From positions 1,058,001-1,122,000 of the forward strand of contig JABXYP010000001.1 in NCBI GenBank assembly GCA_024701455.1: a stretch of DNA of 64,000 bases, in the 5' to 3' direction. A program made the position numbers and the translations under genes. The notes below the pieces were generated by a model that did no database searches, was not told the origin of the DNA, and saw nothing but the letters and a program-made list of their open reading frames with translations. This DNA is from Bacillus sp. A301a_S52 (lineage in GTDB: Bacteria > Bacillota > Bacilli > Bacillales > Salisediminibacteriaceae). This document shows positions 40,879 through 50,067 of this stretch, in pieces. Position 1 is the stretch's first letter; each line of letters starts with the position of its first letter.

Positions 40879-40887
40879 TAAGAGCAC

Positions 40888-41364
40888 TCCTCTCAGCGAG
40901 ATTCAGTGCTATAGCTTTTCCCCTTTGTCTTCTATTGTAAACTAACGATCGCTGACCTTCCAGAGTGACATGACGATCAAAGCAAAAAAATGGGAGAAAT
41001 ATGCTAAAATAAAGGCACTTAAACATGATGTTAGTCGGAAGGTTTTCTTAAACTTGCATCATCATTTCTATATTAATTTAAATTTTAAGTAGTTTTAGAG
41101 GTAGTTGTATCTTAACAAATGAAAAAGAGGAACAAAACAGAAAGTATTCAAAGATTAACTAAACAACCTTCACAATTAACCATTGCTTTTGGCCATTATA
41201 ATAGGTTTAATAGTATTGCTTTAATAACAGTGAAGAGATCTAAAATTGGATGAGGGGGGGAAGAAAGTATAACAGCTGTTAATAGCAAATATGTTGTAAT
41301 TTTTTTACTATAATGTCACAGTTAATTCCGTTACATTTAAAATCATACGAGAGGGGATTTTTCA
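40888..41364. other. Gene-free region
   Basis: About 477 AT-rich bases between a minus-strand and a plus-strand gene. It should hold divergent promoters but no strong one is seen. Confidence 0.5.
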
Positions 41365-41946
41365 ATGAATCCAATATTACTAGATTTTCCAAATGAAATG
41401 ACATCGGATCGACTTATCATAAGGTTACCGCAATATGGTGACGGGCAAGCCGTTCACGAAGCTATAGCAGCTTCTGATGAATTGAAAAAATGGCTTCCGT
41501 TTGCGAACAAAGAGCAAACGCCTGAAGAGGTGGAGATCAATGTACGGGAAGCCCATATTAACTTTTTAAAACGTGAAGATTTACGACTTCACATCTTTGA
41601 AAAAGAAACAGGTCAGTTTATAGGCTGTTCTGGTTTACATCGAATTGATTGGGAGGTACCGAAAGTTGAAATCGGTTATTGGCTTGATTCACGTTATACA
41701 GGAAAGGGCTACATGACTGAAGCCGTGGAACGAATAACACAATTTGCTTTCCAAGAATTAAAAGCGAAACGAGTGGAAATTAGATGTGACGTTAAAAACG
41801 AGAAAAGTCGCGCGGTCCCTGAACGACTGAACTTTGAGCTTGAAGGCATCATCAGAAATGATGAATGGTCGATGGATGGGGAGAATTTAAGGGATACATG
41901 CCTTTTTGCTAAAGTGAGCGAATCGACATCATGGGGAGAACAATGA
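41365..41946 (+). CDS. GNAT-family N-acetyltransferase
   Basis: A 193-residue RimJ/RimL-type acetyltransferase: RLIIRLPQYGDG at the start, SRYTGKGYMTEAVERITQFAF as acetyl-CoA loop, and KNEKSRAVPERLNFELEG. Substrate unknown. GAGGGG precedes the ATG. Its stop overlaps the start of the next, broken gene by three bases, so the two are coupled. Confidence 0.85.
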   Translation: MNPILLDFPNEMTSDRLIIRLPQYGDGQAVHEAIAASDELKKWLPFANKEQTPEEVEINVREAHINFLKREDLRLHIFEKETGQFIGCSGLHRIDWEVPKVEIGYWLDSRYTGKGYMTEAVERITQFAFQELKAKRVEIRCDVKNEKSRAVPERLNFELEGIIRNDEWSMDGENLRDTCLFAKVSESTSWGEQ

Positions 41947-42477
41947 ATGGACAGGATATGCTAGCCTATTTAAAAAAAGGTGATGCCCATCAGTACCGTG
42001 TGTATCAGGCGATAAAGAAGGCACAGGTTTTTGAGAAATTAACAGCGTATCTGTGGCACCTTCCCTTTAGGGATTCATCTCTATGATTCCGATGTGGATG
42101 TTATTTTGAACGTGGCGGATTTCACACGATTTGATGACATGGTGACCTCTCTTTATGGAGACGAAAAAGGATTTACACAAAAACGTCGAATAATCAGAGG
42201 GCAGCCAGTGACAAAAGCGGCTTTCTTAATAGACGATGTTCCTTTTGATTTATTCGGTCAAGATCAGCCTGTTACAGCACAATACGCTTACTTACATATG
42301 ATGATTGAACATCGGTTGTTAGCGAAGGATCCTACTATGAAAGGCAAGGTCATTAAGTTAAAAAAACAAGGGTATAAAACGGAATCCGCTTTTTGCCGTT
42401 TATTAGGACTTCAAGGAGACCCTTATGAGCAATTACTGATATATGGAAAGTCTGAAGGGCTGATTGAAACATCATAA
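41943..42477 (+). pseudogene. Frameshifted DUF4269 gene
   Basis: Reading starts at ATG 41943 (MNGQDMLAYL, AYRVYQAIKKAQVFEKLTAY-like), then loses frame near 42050-42060. The rest, from GTFPLGIHLYDSDVDVIL to the end at 42477, is in another frame. The expected AYQPVLAG-type bridge is missing, suggesting an 8- or 11-base deletion. The family is DUF4269 (nucleotidyltransferase-like). Without repair no complete product is made. Confidence 0.72.
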
Positions 42478-42650
42478 GAAAATGTGTCTTACACAAAAAA
42501 CGTGTTTTTTTGATATGAAGGCGCGAGGTCACTAAAAAGTGATGCTCCTTTATTATTTTGTGCTCACCTGATTTTATGGGATTAATACAATTAACCGATC
42601 TGGCAAGTATGGGCGAGCTTACAGCGGCGGAGGAGAATTAAATAAAAGAG

Positions 42651-42686
42651 GGACGACGGGAAGGAGAGTCCGTCGTCCGTTCACTT
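42651..42686 (+). terminator. Terminator after DUF4269 pseudogene
   Basis: Perfect 9-bp stem GGACGACGG/CCGTCGTCC, ten-base loop, followed by GTTCACTTTTTTT. Confidence 0.82.
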
Positions 42687-42817
42687 TTTTTCATATGTGA
42701 TGTGTTGGTTTTTAGGGCGGGTTGTTATGAGGGCAAAATAAAGAACGATCATAAGGGGACAGTTCAGGTTCGCCCTTTATTAAAAAGTGTCAGCAGAAAA
42801 ATAACGCTTTTAGAGTT

Positions 42818-43420
42818 TTATATCCACCCTTTTTCTTCAGCCACTTTCACGGCTTCCATTCTGTTTTTCGTTTCAAGCTTTGCGATAGCTTCAGAAATAT
42901 AATTTCTCACTGTTCCGTTTGATAAATAAAGGGTTTTACTAATTTCTTTCACTGTTTTGCCTTCACGGACGCAAGTCAAAATTTCTTGTTCACGATCTGT
43001 GAGCGGGTTTTTTTGTTTACTCTGCACAAACACTAATTCAGGAGCTATTTCCCTTTTCCCTTTTATCACGTTTCTGATGGCTTCAGCTAGTTCCTCACTT
43101 GGCCCATCTTTCAGTAAATACCCGAAAACATCGGCTTCAATGGCCCGCTCAAAATAGCCTGGGCGTGCGAACGTCGTTAAAATAATCACTTTACATGGAT
43201 GGCCGTCACGTTTAAGCGACTCGGCGACTTGAAGACCAGATTTAAGTGGCATTTCAATATCAAGCAGGCAAACATCCGGATTGAGTTTATGAATCAATGA
43301 AAGGGCGTCTTCACCATCAGAGGCCTGGCCGACTACGTCCATATCTTTTTCAAGGTTAAGTAAGAGTCCGAGGGCTCCCCTCAGCATTTGTTGATCTTCC
43401 GCTAACACTATTTTAATCAT
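42818..43420 (-). CDS. yvfU: NarL/LuxR-type response regulator YvfU
   Basis: A 200-residue regulator: receiver with D54 in CLLDIEMP and conserved DD and T/K positions, then a LuxR helix-turn-helix (LTDREQEILTCVREGKTVKEIS, LSNGTVRNYISEAIAKL). Length equals B. subtilis YvfU. It overlaps the kinase gene by four bases and presumably regulates its own operon. Confidence 0.92.
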   Translation of the reverse strand: MIKIVLAEDQQMLRGALGLLLNLEKDMDVVGQASDGEDALSLIHKLNPDVCLLDIEMPLKSGLQVAESLKRDGHPCKVIILTTFARPGYFERAIEADVFGYLLKDGPSEELAEAIRNVIKGKREIAPELVFVQSKQKNPLTDREQEILTCVREGKTVKEISKTLYLSNGTVRNYISEAIAKLETKNRMEAVKVAEEKGWI

Positions 43421-44553
43421 AATGACGCTCCTGTTCGCATTTCTTTAATGGATAGGGGGATGACACATGTTAATGTCGTGCCTTCAGATGAACTGATCGT
43501 CATCTTACCGTCAAGAAGAGCTAGCCGCTCTGTCATGCCCTTTAATCCCGTGCCAGAACCGTTTTCTTTATTAATGCCTTTACCATTATCCCAAACAGAT
43601 AGTTGGAGGCGAGAAGGGTACTCACTTAATGAAACCTCACAACGTGAGGCGTGACTGTGCTTAACGACATTCGTGACCGCTTCTCGAAGACAAAGACCAA
43701 GAATATTCTCTGCTAGTTTAGGAGAAGATTCTGGGAGAGTAACGTTCGAATACTTAAAGTCTATTTGCGCAGCTTGAAGAATGAGCTCAGCATGTGCGAT
43801 TTCAGCTGTGAGACTCGTCGTTTGCATGTCTGACACGAGCTCTCTCATTTGCTTTAAAGCTGTCCTTGACGTTGTTTCAATGTCTTTCGCTTCCTGTTGC
43901 GCTAAATAAGGATCGTTAACAGCTGTTTTAGCGATGACTTGGCTTTTTAATGTAATAAAAGATAGCGTGTGACCGAGGGTATCGTGAAGGTCTCGGGATA
44001 TTCGTGTTCTCTCTTCTAGTTTCACCAGTTCTTTAATACGATCATTTGCTTGATCAAGTTGTTTTTCAAGCGCCGCTTTTTTAGTCATCTCTCTATATCC
44101 AATAGGTGTTGACAACATAATGAGTATAAAAGGAATGAGAACTATTAAATCGTTTAAAGAGAGGGCGAACCATGTCGTGCCCGTGCTCAGTAAAATCACA
44201 AGGAGTAAACCTGACCATGCTATAAAGAAAGCCCTTTTCTCTTTGTACAAGCTAATAAAATGGGCTGTAAAAAAGCAAAGGAATACATTGAAAAGAGAAT
44301 TAATGATAACGAGTGTCAAAATGATCGCTAATTGGAGGGCGATCCAAAATGAATAGCTCGGTGTGTCTAATGTGAAATATAATTGTCTATATGTGATGAC
44401 AAAAATGACGATGAGACTATAGCCGATTAATTGAATATAACGAGGTTCACTCATTAAATTAGCTATCGGTAATAACACATACAATAAAAACACGTAAGGA
44501 AGGATACCTTGGTCTTTCGGAAAAAGCTCAAACGTGTGGCGGTCAGCCATCAT
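43417..44553 (-). CDS. yvfT: Sensor histidine kinase YvfT
   Basis: A 378-residue kinase with several N-terminal membrane helices (about 15-155), a HisKA_3 domain with H190 in RDLHDTLGHTLSFIT, and HATPase_c with CLREAVTNVVKHSHA and DNGKGINKENGSGTGLKGM. It resembles the DesK-type kinases. ATG 44553 starts four bases after the permease stop. Signal unknown. Confidence 0.9.
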   Translation of the reverse strand: MMADRHTFELFPKDQGILPYVFLLYVLLPIANLMSEPRYIQLIGYSLIVIFVITYRQLYFTLDTPSYSFWIALQLAIILTLVIINSLFNVFLCFFTAHFISLYKEKRAFFIAWSGLLLVILLSTGTTWFALSLNDLIVLIPFILIMLSTPIGYREMTKKAALEKQLDQANDRIKELVKLEERTRISRDLHDTLGHTLSFITLKSQVIAKTAVNDPYLAQQEAKDIETTSRTALKQMRELVSDMQTTSLTAEIAHAELILQAAQIDFKYSNVTLPESSPKLAENILGLCLREAVTNVVKHSHASRCEVSLSEYPSRLQLSVWDNGKGINKENGSGTGLKGMTERLALLDGKMTISSSEGTTLTCVIPLSIKEMRTGASL

Positions 44554-44557
44554 AACG

Positions 44558-45298
44558 TTATGTCCCCGCTTCCTGTTTTCTTCTAATATAGCTTGATAGT
44601 AAAATAAACACAACCGTGTAGCCGAGTAATAAGATAATGTGTCTTAATTCAGGTCGCTCGCCTGATACAATAGCCCAAGCACTGTCAGTAAAGCTGTGGG
44701 AAGGGAGCCATTTACCGATAGATTGCATAAGGGCAGGAAAGGACTCTAACGGCATCCACATCCCTCCAGTGACAGCCATTCCAAGAAAAATGACATTACC
44801 AACACCTACAGCTGTATCTACCTTTTTCATTGTTCCTAACAACGTTCCTAATGCCATAAAGGCGAAAGAAGCGATGACGATCCAACTACCTGCAGTGAGC
44901 CACGTCATAAGAGGAAGTGAGACATTATTAACGATGGCTCCAACAGTGAAAATGACGATGACCGATAAAATGTGGATGACGGACTGACCCACCATTTTAG
45001 CAAAGAAGTAAAGGTGATCGGGAAGAGGGGTTACCTTCATGAAAGTGGCCCACCCTTGGCTCCGCTCTTGAACATTTCGAATCCCAAGTGTTAAAATGGC
45101 TGAACCCATTACACTAAACGTCGTCATCGACATTAAGTAATGAGCTTGCCACGCCTCTTGATCAGGAACCCCTGTGTTGACAAGCTTAGTGAAAATAATG
45201 TAGAACATAATAGGCATTAGTAAGGATGAGAAAACATAATAAGGATTCCTTAAAAGCCTGACTATTTCTGCTCGACACTGACACCATATAAGTTTCAT
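44558..45298 (-). CDS. yvfS: ABC-2 type permease YvfS
   Basis: A 246-residue permease with about six membrane helices; matches YvfS in size. FMKVTPLPDHLYFFAKMVGQSV and the MPLESFPALMQSIGKWLPSHSF loop are typical of ABC-2 transporters. The ATG lies directly after the ATPase stop, so they are translationally coupled. Confidence 0.9.
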   Translation of the reverse strand: MKLIWCQCRAEIVRLLRNPYYVFSSLLMPIMFYIIFTKLVNTGVPDQEAWQAHYLMSMTTFSVMGSAILTLGIRNVQERSQGWATFMKVTPLPDHLYFFAKMVGQSVIHILSVIVIFTVGAIVNNVSLPLMTWLTAGSWIVIASFAFMALGTLLGTMKKVDTAVGVGNVIFLGMAVTGGMWMPLESFPALMQSIGKWLPSHSFTDSAWAIVSGERPELRHIILLLGYTVVFILLSSYIRRKQEAGT

Positions 45299-46195
45299 TT
45301 AGACGTCCTCCTTCGTTGAAACTGTTAACGCTTCAAAGGCATCATCTAGTTTACCTTGATCCGTTTGCACATTTTTTACTTTTAATCCTTGCGTGAAAAT
45401 AAACGATAAAACAGCATCTGTATTAGTCGTTTCGACAAATGTTCTGCCACGGTTTTCGTACATACCAATGATATGGGGATGCTCTCTAAGCTCAGTGATG
45501 TGTGACGTGTCTTCTAACACGAAAGAGACTGTCTGCGTCGTAAGCATTGCTTTAATATCATCTGGTGTCCCTTCCGCAACGACAGTGCCCTCCTTTAATA
45601 AAATGATGCGATCTGCCATATCATCAGCTTCCTGTAAGTAATGGGTGCTAAATATCAGTGATTTCCCTTTGCTTACAAAGGTTTTTACCGTGTTCCATAG
45701 TTGACGTCGTGATTGGGTATCCATCCCAACAGTTGGTTCATCAAAAAATAACACATCTGGGTCTCCGGCTATAGCAAGGGCGAAGCTTAATCGCCGTTTT
45801 TGCCCACCTGACAACTTTTCCGTCCGTTTTTTAACATCCTCCGTCAATCCAGATAGTGAGAGCAACTCTTCTTTAGGCAAAGGGTGAGGATAATAATTGC
45901 GAAATAAATCAATGACTTCACCTACTTTCAGGCCATCAAGCACGCTTAATTCCTGAAGCATCACCCCGATTTTTTGGCGTGCAGCAAGGTCTCCTGGTTT
46001 CTGTCCAAAAATGGATATGGTTCCTTCAGTTGGAGTGAGGAGACCGAGAATCATAGAAATGGTCGTCGTTTTTCCAGCCCCATTAGGACCTAAAAGTGCT
46101 ACAATTTCTCCAGAGCTAATGTGAAGTGATACGTCGTTAACGACTGTTTTATGTTGAAATACTTTTGACACGTTTTGTACATCGATGAGTTTCAT
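45299..46195 (-). CDS. yvfR: ABC exporter ATPase YvfR
   Basis: A 299-residue ATPase: Walker A GPNGAGKTTT, signature LSGGQKRRL, Walker B VLFFDEPTVGMD, H-loop FSTHYLQEAD and a C-terminal extension. It leads the operon yvfR-yvfS-yvfT-yvfU. ATG 46195 has AGGAGG upstream; 18 upstream codons lack a site. Substrate unknown. The two-component system probably senses the cargo. Confidence 0.92.
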   Translation of the reverse strand: MKLIDVQNVSKVFQHKTVVNDVSLHISSGEIVALLGPNGAGKTTTISMILGLLTPTEGTISIFGQKPGDLAARQKIGVMLQELSVLDGLKVGEVIDLFRNYYPHPLPKEELLSLSGLTEDVKKRTEKLSGGQKRRLSFALAIAGDPDVLFFDEPTVGMDTQSRRQLWNTVKTFVSKGKSLIFSTHYLQEADDMADRIILLKEGTVVAEGTPDDIKAMLTTQTVSFVLEDTSHITELREHPHIIGMYENRGRTFVETTNTDAVLSFIFTQGLKVKNVQTDQGKLDDAFEALTVSTKEDV

Positions 46196-46258
46196 ACAAT
46201 CGCCTCCTGTTTTCTCTATAGCAAGTATAAGATGAGTCACAGCTGTCAATTAGTTGAC

Positions 46259-46290
46259 GATGTCATGAATGTCACATGACAAATGTCATG
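46259..46290 (-). promoter_or_regulatory. ATGACA/TGTCAT half-site cluster upstream of yvfR
   Basis: Contains the perfect palindrome ATGACAAATGTCAT at 46276-46289 and further TGTCA half-sites at 46260-46275. A TTGACA (46244-46249) and TATACT (46224-46229) with a short 14-base spacer follow. Likely YvfU binding site, by analogy with other LuxR-type regulators. Confidence 0.5.
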
Positions 46291-46395
46291 TTTTTTGAAA
46301 GGTGTATAGGACAATATTTAACAAGGAGAGTATGACAAGAAGGCGAAGTATTAATAGGACGAAGCAAAAATGCGCGGAAGGAGGCAAGGTAAAAG

Positions 46396-47375
46396 ATGAG
46401 CGGAAAGACTGGCGTATTACGGTAAACTGCTCTCCGGTTTTTGGAGGAGTGGCCATATTCAATAAACTACGCTACCGCTGGAGGATCGTTAGGACGTGGT
46501 GACGCAGATGCGTTTAGTGATATTGATATCACGATTTATTGTGAAGACAATTTGCTTGAAGAAACACATGTTAATAAAGTATATGAGGATGAAATCATTC
46601 AATTAACGTGCTTACATACCCGTGATTTGCCTAGTGAACATGACATATACCGATCACCGTGGCATGCTAGATTTTTAACTGAGATCCTTATTTTAAAGGA
46701 TACAGAGGAAAGGTTCTCGCATATTAAACAAGTAGCATTGGATCACTTAACAAGTGCTAACGGTCTATTAACAATGACGCAAGAGGTGACAGCCATTGTC
46801 AATCAACGGATGGCAGCTGCCCGTCAAGCTTTGAAAAGGGGATGGGTTATTCTGCGGCTATGTCCGCTTTAGGTGCTTGGGCAGAAGCGGCTTTTCTCTA
46901 CTTGTATGTGACATGGCAATCGTGTGCCACTCAATATGTTCTTCCGTGTATTCGCACGGAGTTAAACGCTCATTATACGTCACTCATTGAGAATCCACCT
47001 TTTCAGCGTTCATATGATTCTGTGTCCGTTATTAAAAAATATCGCGCGTTTTTACGTAAGTATAAAGGAGATGCTCACAGCCTCGCACCACTCCATGACG
47101 AGTTATGTGAACGAAAAGCTCAACGGCTACAAGAACAACAGGACCCTGTTAATGTGACATGGCATATGTATGGCGAAGTGATTTGGTTATACTTTGAAAC
47201 AAGCAAAGGGACATCACTTAACAGTTTTGTAGGCGAGCTGCCCTTTGAACTGAAACATGATTTAGCAACAATAGGTCTTACCCCATTTAGAGAAAAACAA
47301 GTAGAAACCCTTGAACAATTGACTGAGCAACTAGTCAAAAAAGTAGACATGATTGTTAACAGAACAATAGGCTAA
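46396..47375 (+). pseudogene. Broken nucleotidyltransferase (aminoglycoside adenylyltransferase-like)
   Basis: The frame from ATG 46396 meets TAA at 46423 and then continues as LEEWPYSINYATAGGSLGRGDADAFSDIDITIY, a GSxxxxxxxSDID nucleotidyltransferase motif, to about 46840. A frameshift at the AAAAGGGG run near 46844 then moves to a second frame (MGYSAAMSALGAWAEAAFLYLYVT...) up to 47375. Two lesions make it a pseudogene. AAGGAGG lies upstream of 46396. The native enzyme would resemble an aminoglycoside-type adenylyltransferase; its substrate is not clear. Confidence 0.78.
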
Positions 47376-47394
47376 AGCTAAAGGAGAGTTTGAT

Positions 47395-47967
47395 ATGACG
47401 ATAAAACGAGTAGCTATTTTTTGTGGCTCCAGTAAAGGGGAAAGTCCTATTTATTTAGAAATGGCCGCTGCATTAGGAAGACGATTAGCTGAAGAAAAGA
47501 TCACCCTCGTCTATGGTGGCGCACGTGTTGGCTGTATGGGAGCGGTGGCGGATGCTTGTTTAGAAGCAGGCGGTGACGTCATAGGCGTCATTCCAGAAAA
47601 GTTAAAAAATGTGGAAATTGCTCATGATGGCTTAACAGACCTTTATGTAGTGAAAACGATGCATGAGCGTAAAGCTAAAATGGCAGATTTAAGTGATGCA
47701 TTTGTGGCATTACCTGGTGGGGCTGGCACATTGGAAGAATGGTTTGAAGCATTTACATGGTCTCAACTCGGTTATCACGAAAAACCATGTTGTTTACTCA
47801 ATACCCACGATTTTTTCAACCCATTGGTCACCATGTTAGACCATACGATTGAAGAAGGATTTATGAACCCCGCGTACAGGGAGACGATTTTAGTGGAAAA
47901 TGATGTCGACTCGCTCATTAATGCGCTGCAAAATTATGTGTATGAGCCTGTTGTGAAATGGTCGTAA
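47395..47967 (+). CDS. yvdD: LOG-family nucleoside-5'-monophosphate phosphoribohydrolase
   Basis: A 190-residue LOG protein with PGGAGTLEEWFEAFTWSQLG and the MHERKAKM segment, which form the conserved GGxGTxxE active site. It splits nucleoside 5'-monophosphates to base and ribose-5-phosphate; cytokinin activation is the plant homologue's role. B. subtilis YvdD has 191 residues. AAGGAG lies before the ATG. Confidence 0.9.
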   Translation: MTIKRVAIFCGSSKGESPIYLEMAAALGRRLAEEKITLVYGGARVGCMGAVADACLEAGGDVIGVIPEKLKNVEIAHDGLTDLYVVKTMHERKAKMADLSDAFVALPGGAGTLEEWFEAFTWSQLGYHEKPCCLLNTHDFFNPLVTMLDHTIEEGFMNPAYRETILVENDVDSLINALQNYVYEPVVKWS

Positions 47968-48142
47968 ATAGTAATAAATCAATGAATCCACTTATGACGT
48001 TGGCACGGTAGTGACGGTTGAAAATGAACGAAATGTTTACCCAATCGTGCCCCCTGGAGTAAATAACAGTGAACCGATTAAAAGCGAACAGTAAACGAGA
48101 TAAAGGATGAAACTATTATATAGAAAGGAGAGGTGTCTAAGG

Positions 48143-48514
48143 ATGGCTATCAAGATTAAACGGGCATATGAACGTCCTGAAGAAGATGATGGCAAACGGA
48201 TCCTCGTTGATAGGCTTTGGCCGAGAGGTTTATCAAAAAAAGAGCTTCAATTAGATGAGTGGTGTCAGGATGTTGCGCCGTCTCCCGAATTACGCCAATG
48301 GTTTAACCATGAGCCTGAACGGTTTCATGTATTTGCAAATAAATATGAAGAGGAATTAAACGAGGACCCTTCAAAATTAGATTGCATCATTGATTTTTTA
48401 ACACACATAAAGCCTTATAAAGAAAATATAACCCTTCTCTATGGGGCAAAGGATAAAACATATAATCATGCTGTCGTCCTTCAGAAATATTTGCGTGATC
48501 AGTACGAGCAATAA
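48143..48514 (+). CDS. DUF488-family protein
   Basis: A 123-residue DUF488/YeaO-type protein: KRAYERPEEDDGKRILVDRLWPRGLSK, WFNHEPERF and LLYGAKDKTYNHAVVLQKYL are characteristic. Function not known. Start 48143 is preferred because GGAGAGG lies about nine bases upstream. Confidence 0.85.
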   Translation: MAIKIKRAYERPEEDDGKRILVDRLWPRGLSKKELQLDEWCQDVAPSPELRQWFNHEPERFHVFANKYEEELNEDPSKLDCIIDFLTHIKPYKENITLLYGAKDKTYNHAVVLQKYLRDQYEQ

Positions 48515-48572
48515 TGACTACGTTTCATACAAATTTTCATATATAATGGGCGTTATAAAGGAGGTGGTTCTC

Positions 48573-48677
48573 ATGGCACACACTCGCTTTATGCCGGATA
48601 GTGAACTGATCCATGCAAAGCCAAGTATATGGAAGACGATACTTTGTATGGATGTGTGGATTTTTCGTCTTCGTTAA
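48573..48677 (+). CDS. Small ORF with strong ribosome site
   Basis: A 34-codon frame (MAHTRFMPDSELIH ... ILCMDVWIFRLR) follows AAAGGAGGTGGTTCTC, a near-perfect Shine-Dalgarno at good spacing. I do not recognise it. Could be a real small protein or the truncated start of a lost gene. Confidence 0.4.
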   Translation: MAHTRFMPDSELIHAKPSIWKTILCMDVWIFRLR

Positions 48678-48752
48678 AGACTATGTGACATAATATACTC
48701 GGCTTTGCCCTTAATCTTTGGATAAAAATAAAAGACTAAGGAGCGGGCGGTT

Positions 48753-49022
48753 ATGAAGCAAGTGAAAGCAACAGAGCTTTTACCGGAAAAATTAGTGTTG
48801 GAAATTCAGAAGTATATTCAAGGTGCGTCTCTCTATATCCCGAAGCAACCTGGATCGTATTGTAAATGGGGAGCAAAGTCGGGAGGTAGGAAAGCGATAG
48901 ATCAGCGGAATGCCATGATTAGGACAGAATTTTCGAACGGGAAACCAATTGATCAATTAGCGAATGAGTATTTTCTTGCAACTGAAACGATTAAAAAAAT
49001 CGTTTATTCTAAGATGAGATAA
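48753..49022 (+). CDS. Mor-like / CD3324-family DNA-binding protein
   Basis: An 89-residue protein: LPEKLVLEIQKYIQGASLYIPK at the start, then IDQLANEYFLATETIKKIVYSKM as a helix-turn-helix. It resembles the CD3324 family, related to Mor-type regulators. Function unknown. GGAGCG precedes the ATG. Confidence 0.8.
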   Translation: MKQVKATELLPEKLVLEIQKYIQGASLYIPKQPGSYCKWGAKSGGRKAIDQRNAMIRTEFSNGKPIDQLANEYFLATETIKKIVYSKMR

Positions 49023-49032
49023 AAGATTACTT

Positions 49033-49074
49033 GGCAGTTTAAAGGAGATGATTCTCTTTTAAACTGCCGTTTTT
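49033..49074 (+). terminator. Terminator of CD3324-family gene
   Basis: Stem GGCAGTTTAAAGGAGA with TTCTCTTTTAAACTGCC (one bulge) and GTTTTT after. Confidence 0.85.
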
Positions 49075-49208
49075 CGTGGGAATGCCCTTTGCTAATATGT
49101 CTAATTTAACTTGAAATTGTTCTTGCCATTTTAAAAGAGAAGGAGAAACTATAAACTAAATAGAAAGAAAGGTCAGGAACACTCAATAGATAAGATAGGT
49201 GATGAAAG

Positions 49209-49847
49209 ATGGAAGAGTTTTTACATCCGCATGAATATAATTTTATAAAAAAACAGACGAAGGTGATTGTGGACGCTCAATCAACTAATAAAGATAAAGA
49301 TGTGGTTCATACGGTTATCACATTAGCTCGTGAGAAAGTAGCTCAGTTAGTTGAAAGGCAAGGAGGGAAAGCGTTGCCTTTGCTAGATGCACTAACTGAC
49401 GTAAAAAACGCCCACGAGGCAGATTCGTTCCTACTTAGCTTAAAACCGTATGTCATCCCATTCCCCCGTGTCTCTGAAAAGAAAATAGAGAGACTTTTTC
49501 CGAAAGAAAAGAAACTTAAGGTACCTGACCTTGAGCAATTTGATTATCATGCACTTAGTTATTTAGGGTGGTATGATTTAGGGACAAATAAAAAATATCT
49601 TGTTGTAAACATTGAGGGACGACTTATGGGTGTTGCCGGACTTTATCACCCTAGCAGCAAACAAGGATTATGTACGATTTGCCACTCTTTTGGAGAAGTA
49701 GGTCTTTTTACGAAAAAGATAAAGGGTAGAAAAAATGAATCCACTATTTCAAGAGGTAACTATGTATGTAAGGATAGTATGGTATGCAATGATAATATGA
49801 CATCATTAGACGAGCTTAACGCGTTTATCTATCGCCTTCATCAGTAA
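49209..49847 (+). CDS. FusB-family EF-G binding protein
   Basis: A 212-residue two-domain protein. The C-terminal treble-clef zinc finger has cysteines C155-x2-C158 and C187-x5-C193, matching FusB/FusC. FusB-type proteins bind EF-G and rescue it from fusidic acid on the ribosome; chromosomal Bacillus members are common. Length (212) equals FusB (213). Start ATG 49209 has a weak GGTGATGAAAG site. It lies just before the VOC gene that the lanthipeptide island interrupts. Confidence 0.85.
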   Translation: MEEFLHPHEYNFIKKQTKVIVDAQSTNKDKDVVHTVITLAREKVAQLVERQGGKALPLLDALTDVKNAHEADSFLLSLKPYVIPFPRVSEKKIERLFPKEKKLKVPDLEQFDYHALSYLGWYDLGTNKKYLVVNIEGRLMGVAGLYHPSSKQGLCTICHSFGEVGLFTKKIKGRKNESTISRGNYVCKDSMVCNDNMTSLDELNAFIYRLHQ

Positions 49848-49875
49848 GCATTAAATTCCAAGGAGAGTGACATTA

Positions 49876-50067
49876 ATGAAAATTGAGCACTTAGCTGTAT
49901 GGGTCAATGATTTGGAAAATATGAAGCACTTCTATACCACTTACTTTAACGGACAAGCCAATATAAATGAGATGAAGCAATTAAAATCGTACTATCCCTT
50001 GTTTAAGTGGTGCCAGATAAACTTGCATCTGTTAAAGGAGACTCTTACAAATGCTTATTTGTATTAG
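49876..50067 (+). pseudogene. 5' half of VOC gene split by island
   Basis: From ATG 49876 (AAGGAG upstream) the frame gives [20 protein letters not shown] and [23 protein letters not shown], the first half of a VOC protein. After about 50004 the sequence departs from the family. The other half is at 59022-59270, 9 kb away. A two-base loss at the junction (TTTAAGT for TTTGAAAGT) also shifts frame. Confidence 0.85.
50005..50018 (+). repeat. Left 14-base direct repeat of island
   Basis: AAGTGGTGCCAGAT; identical to 59030-59043. Marks the left junction of the island in the VOC gene. Confidence 0.8.

Noticed and set aside
42702..42902. 66-codon plus-strand frame overlapping yvfU
   Set aside because: Antisense to the yvfU C terminus with no site.
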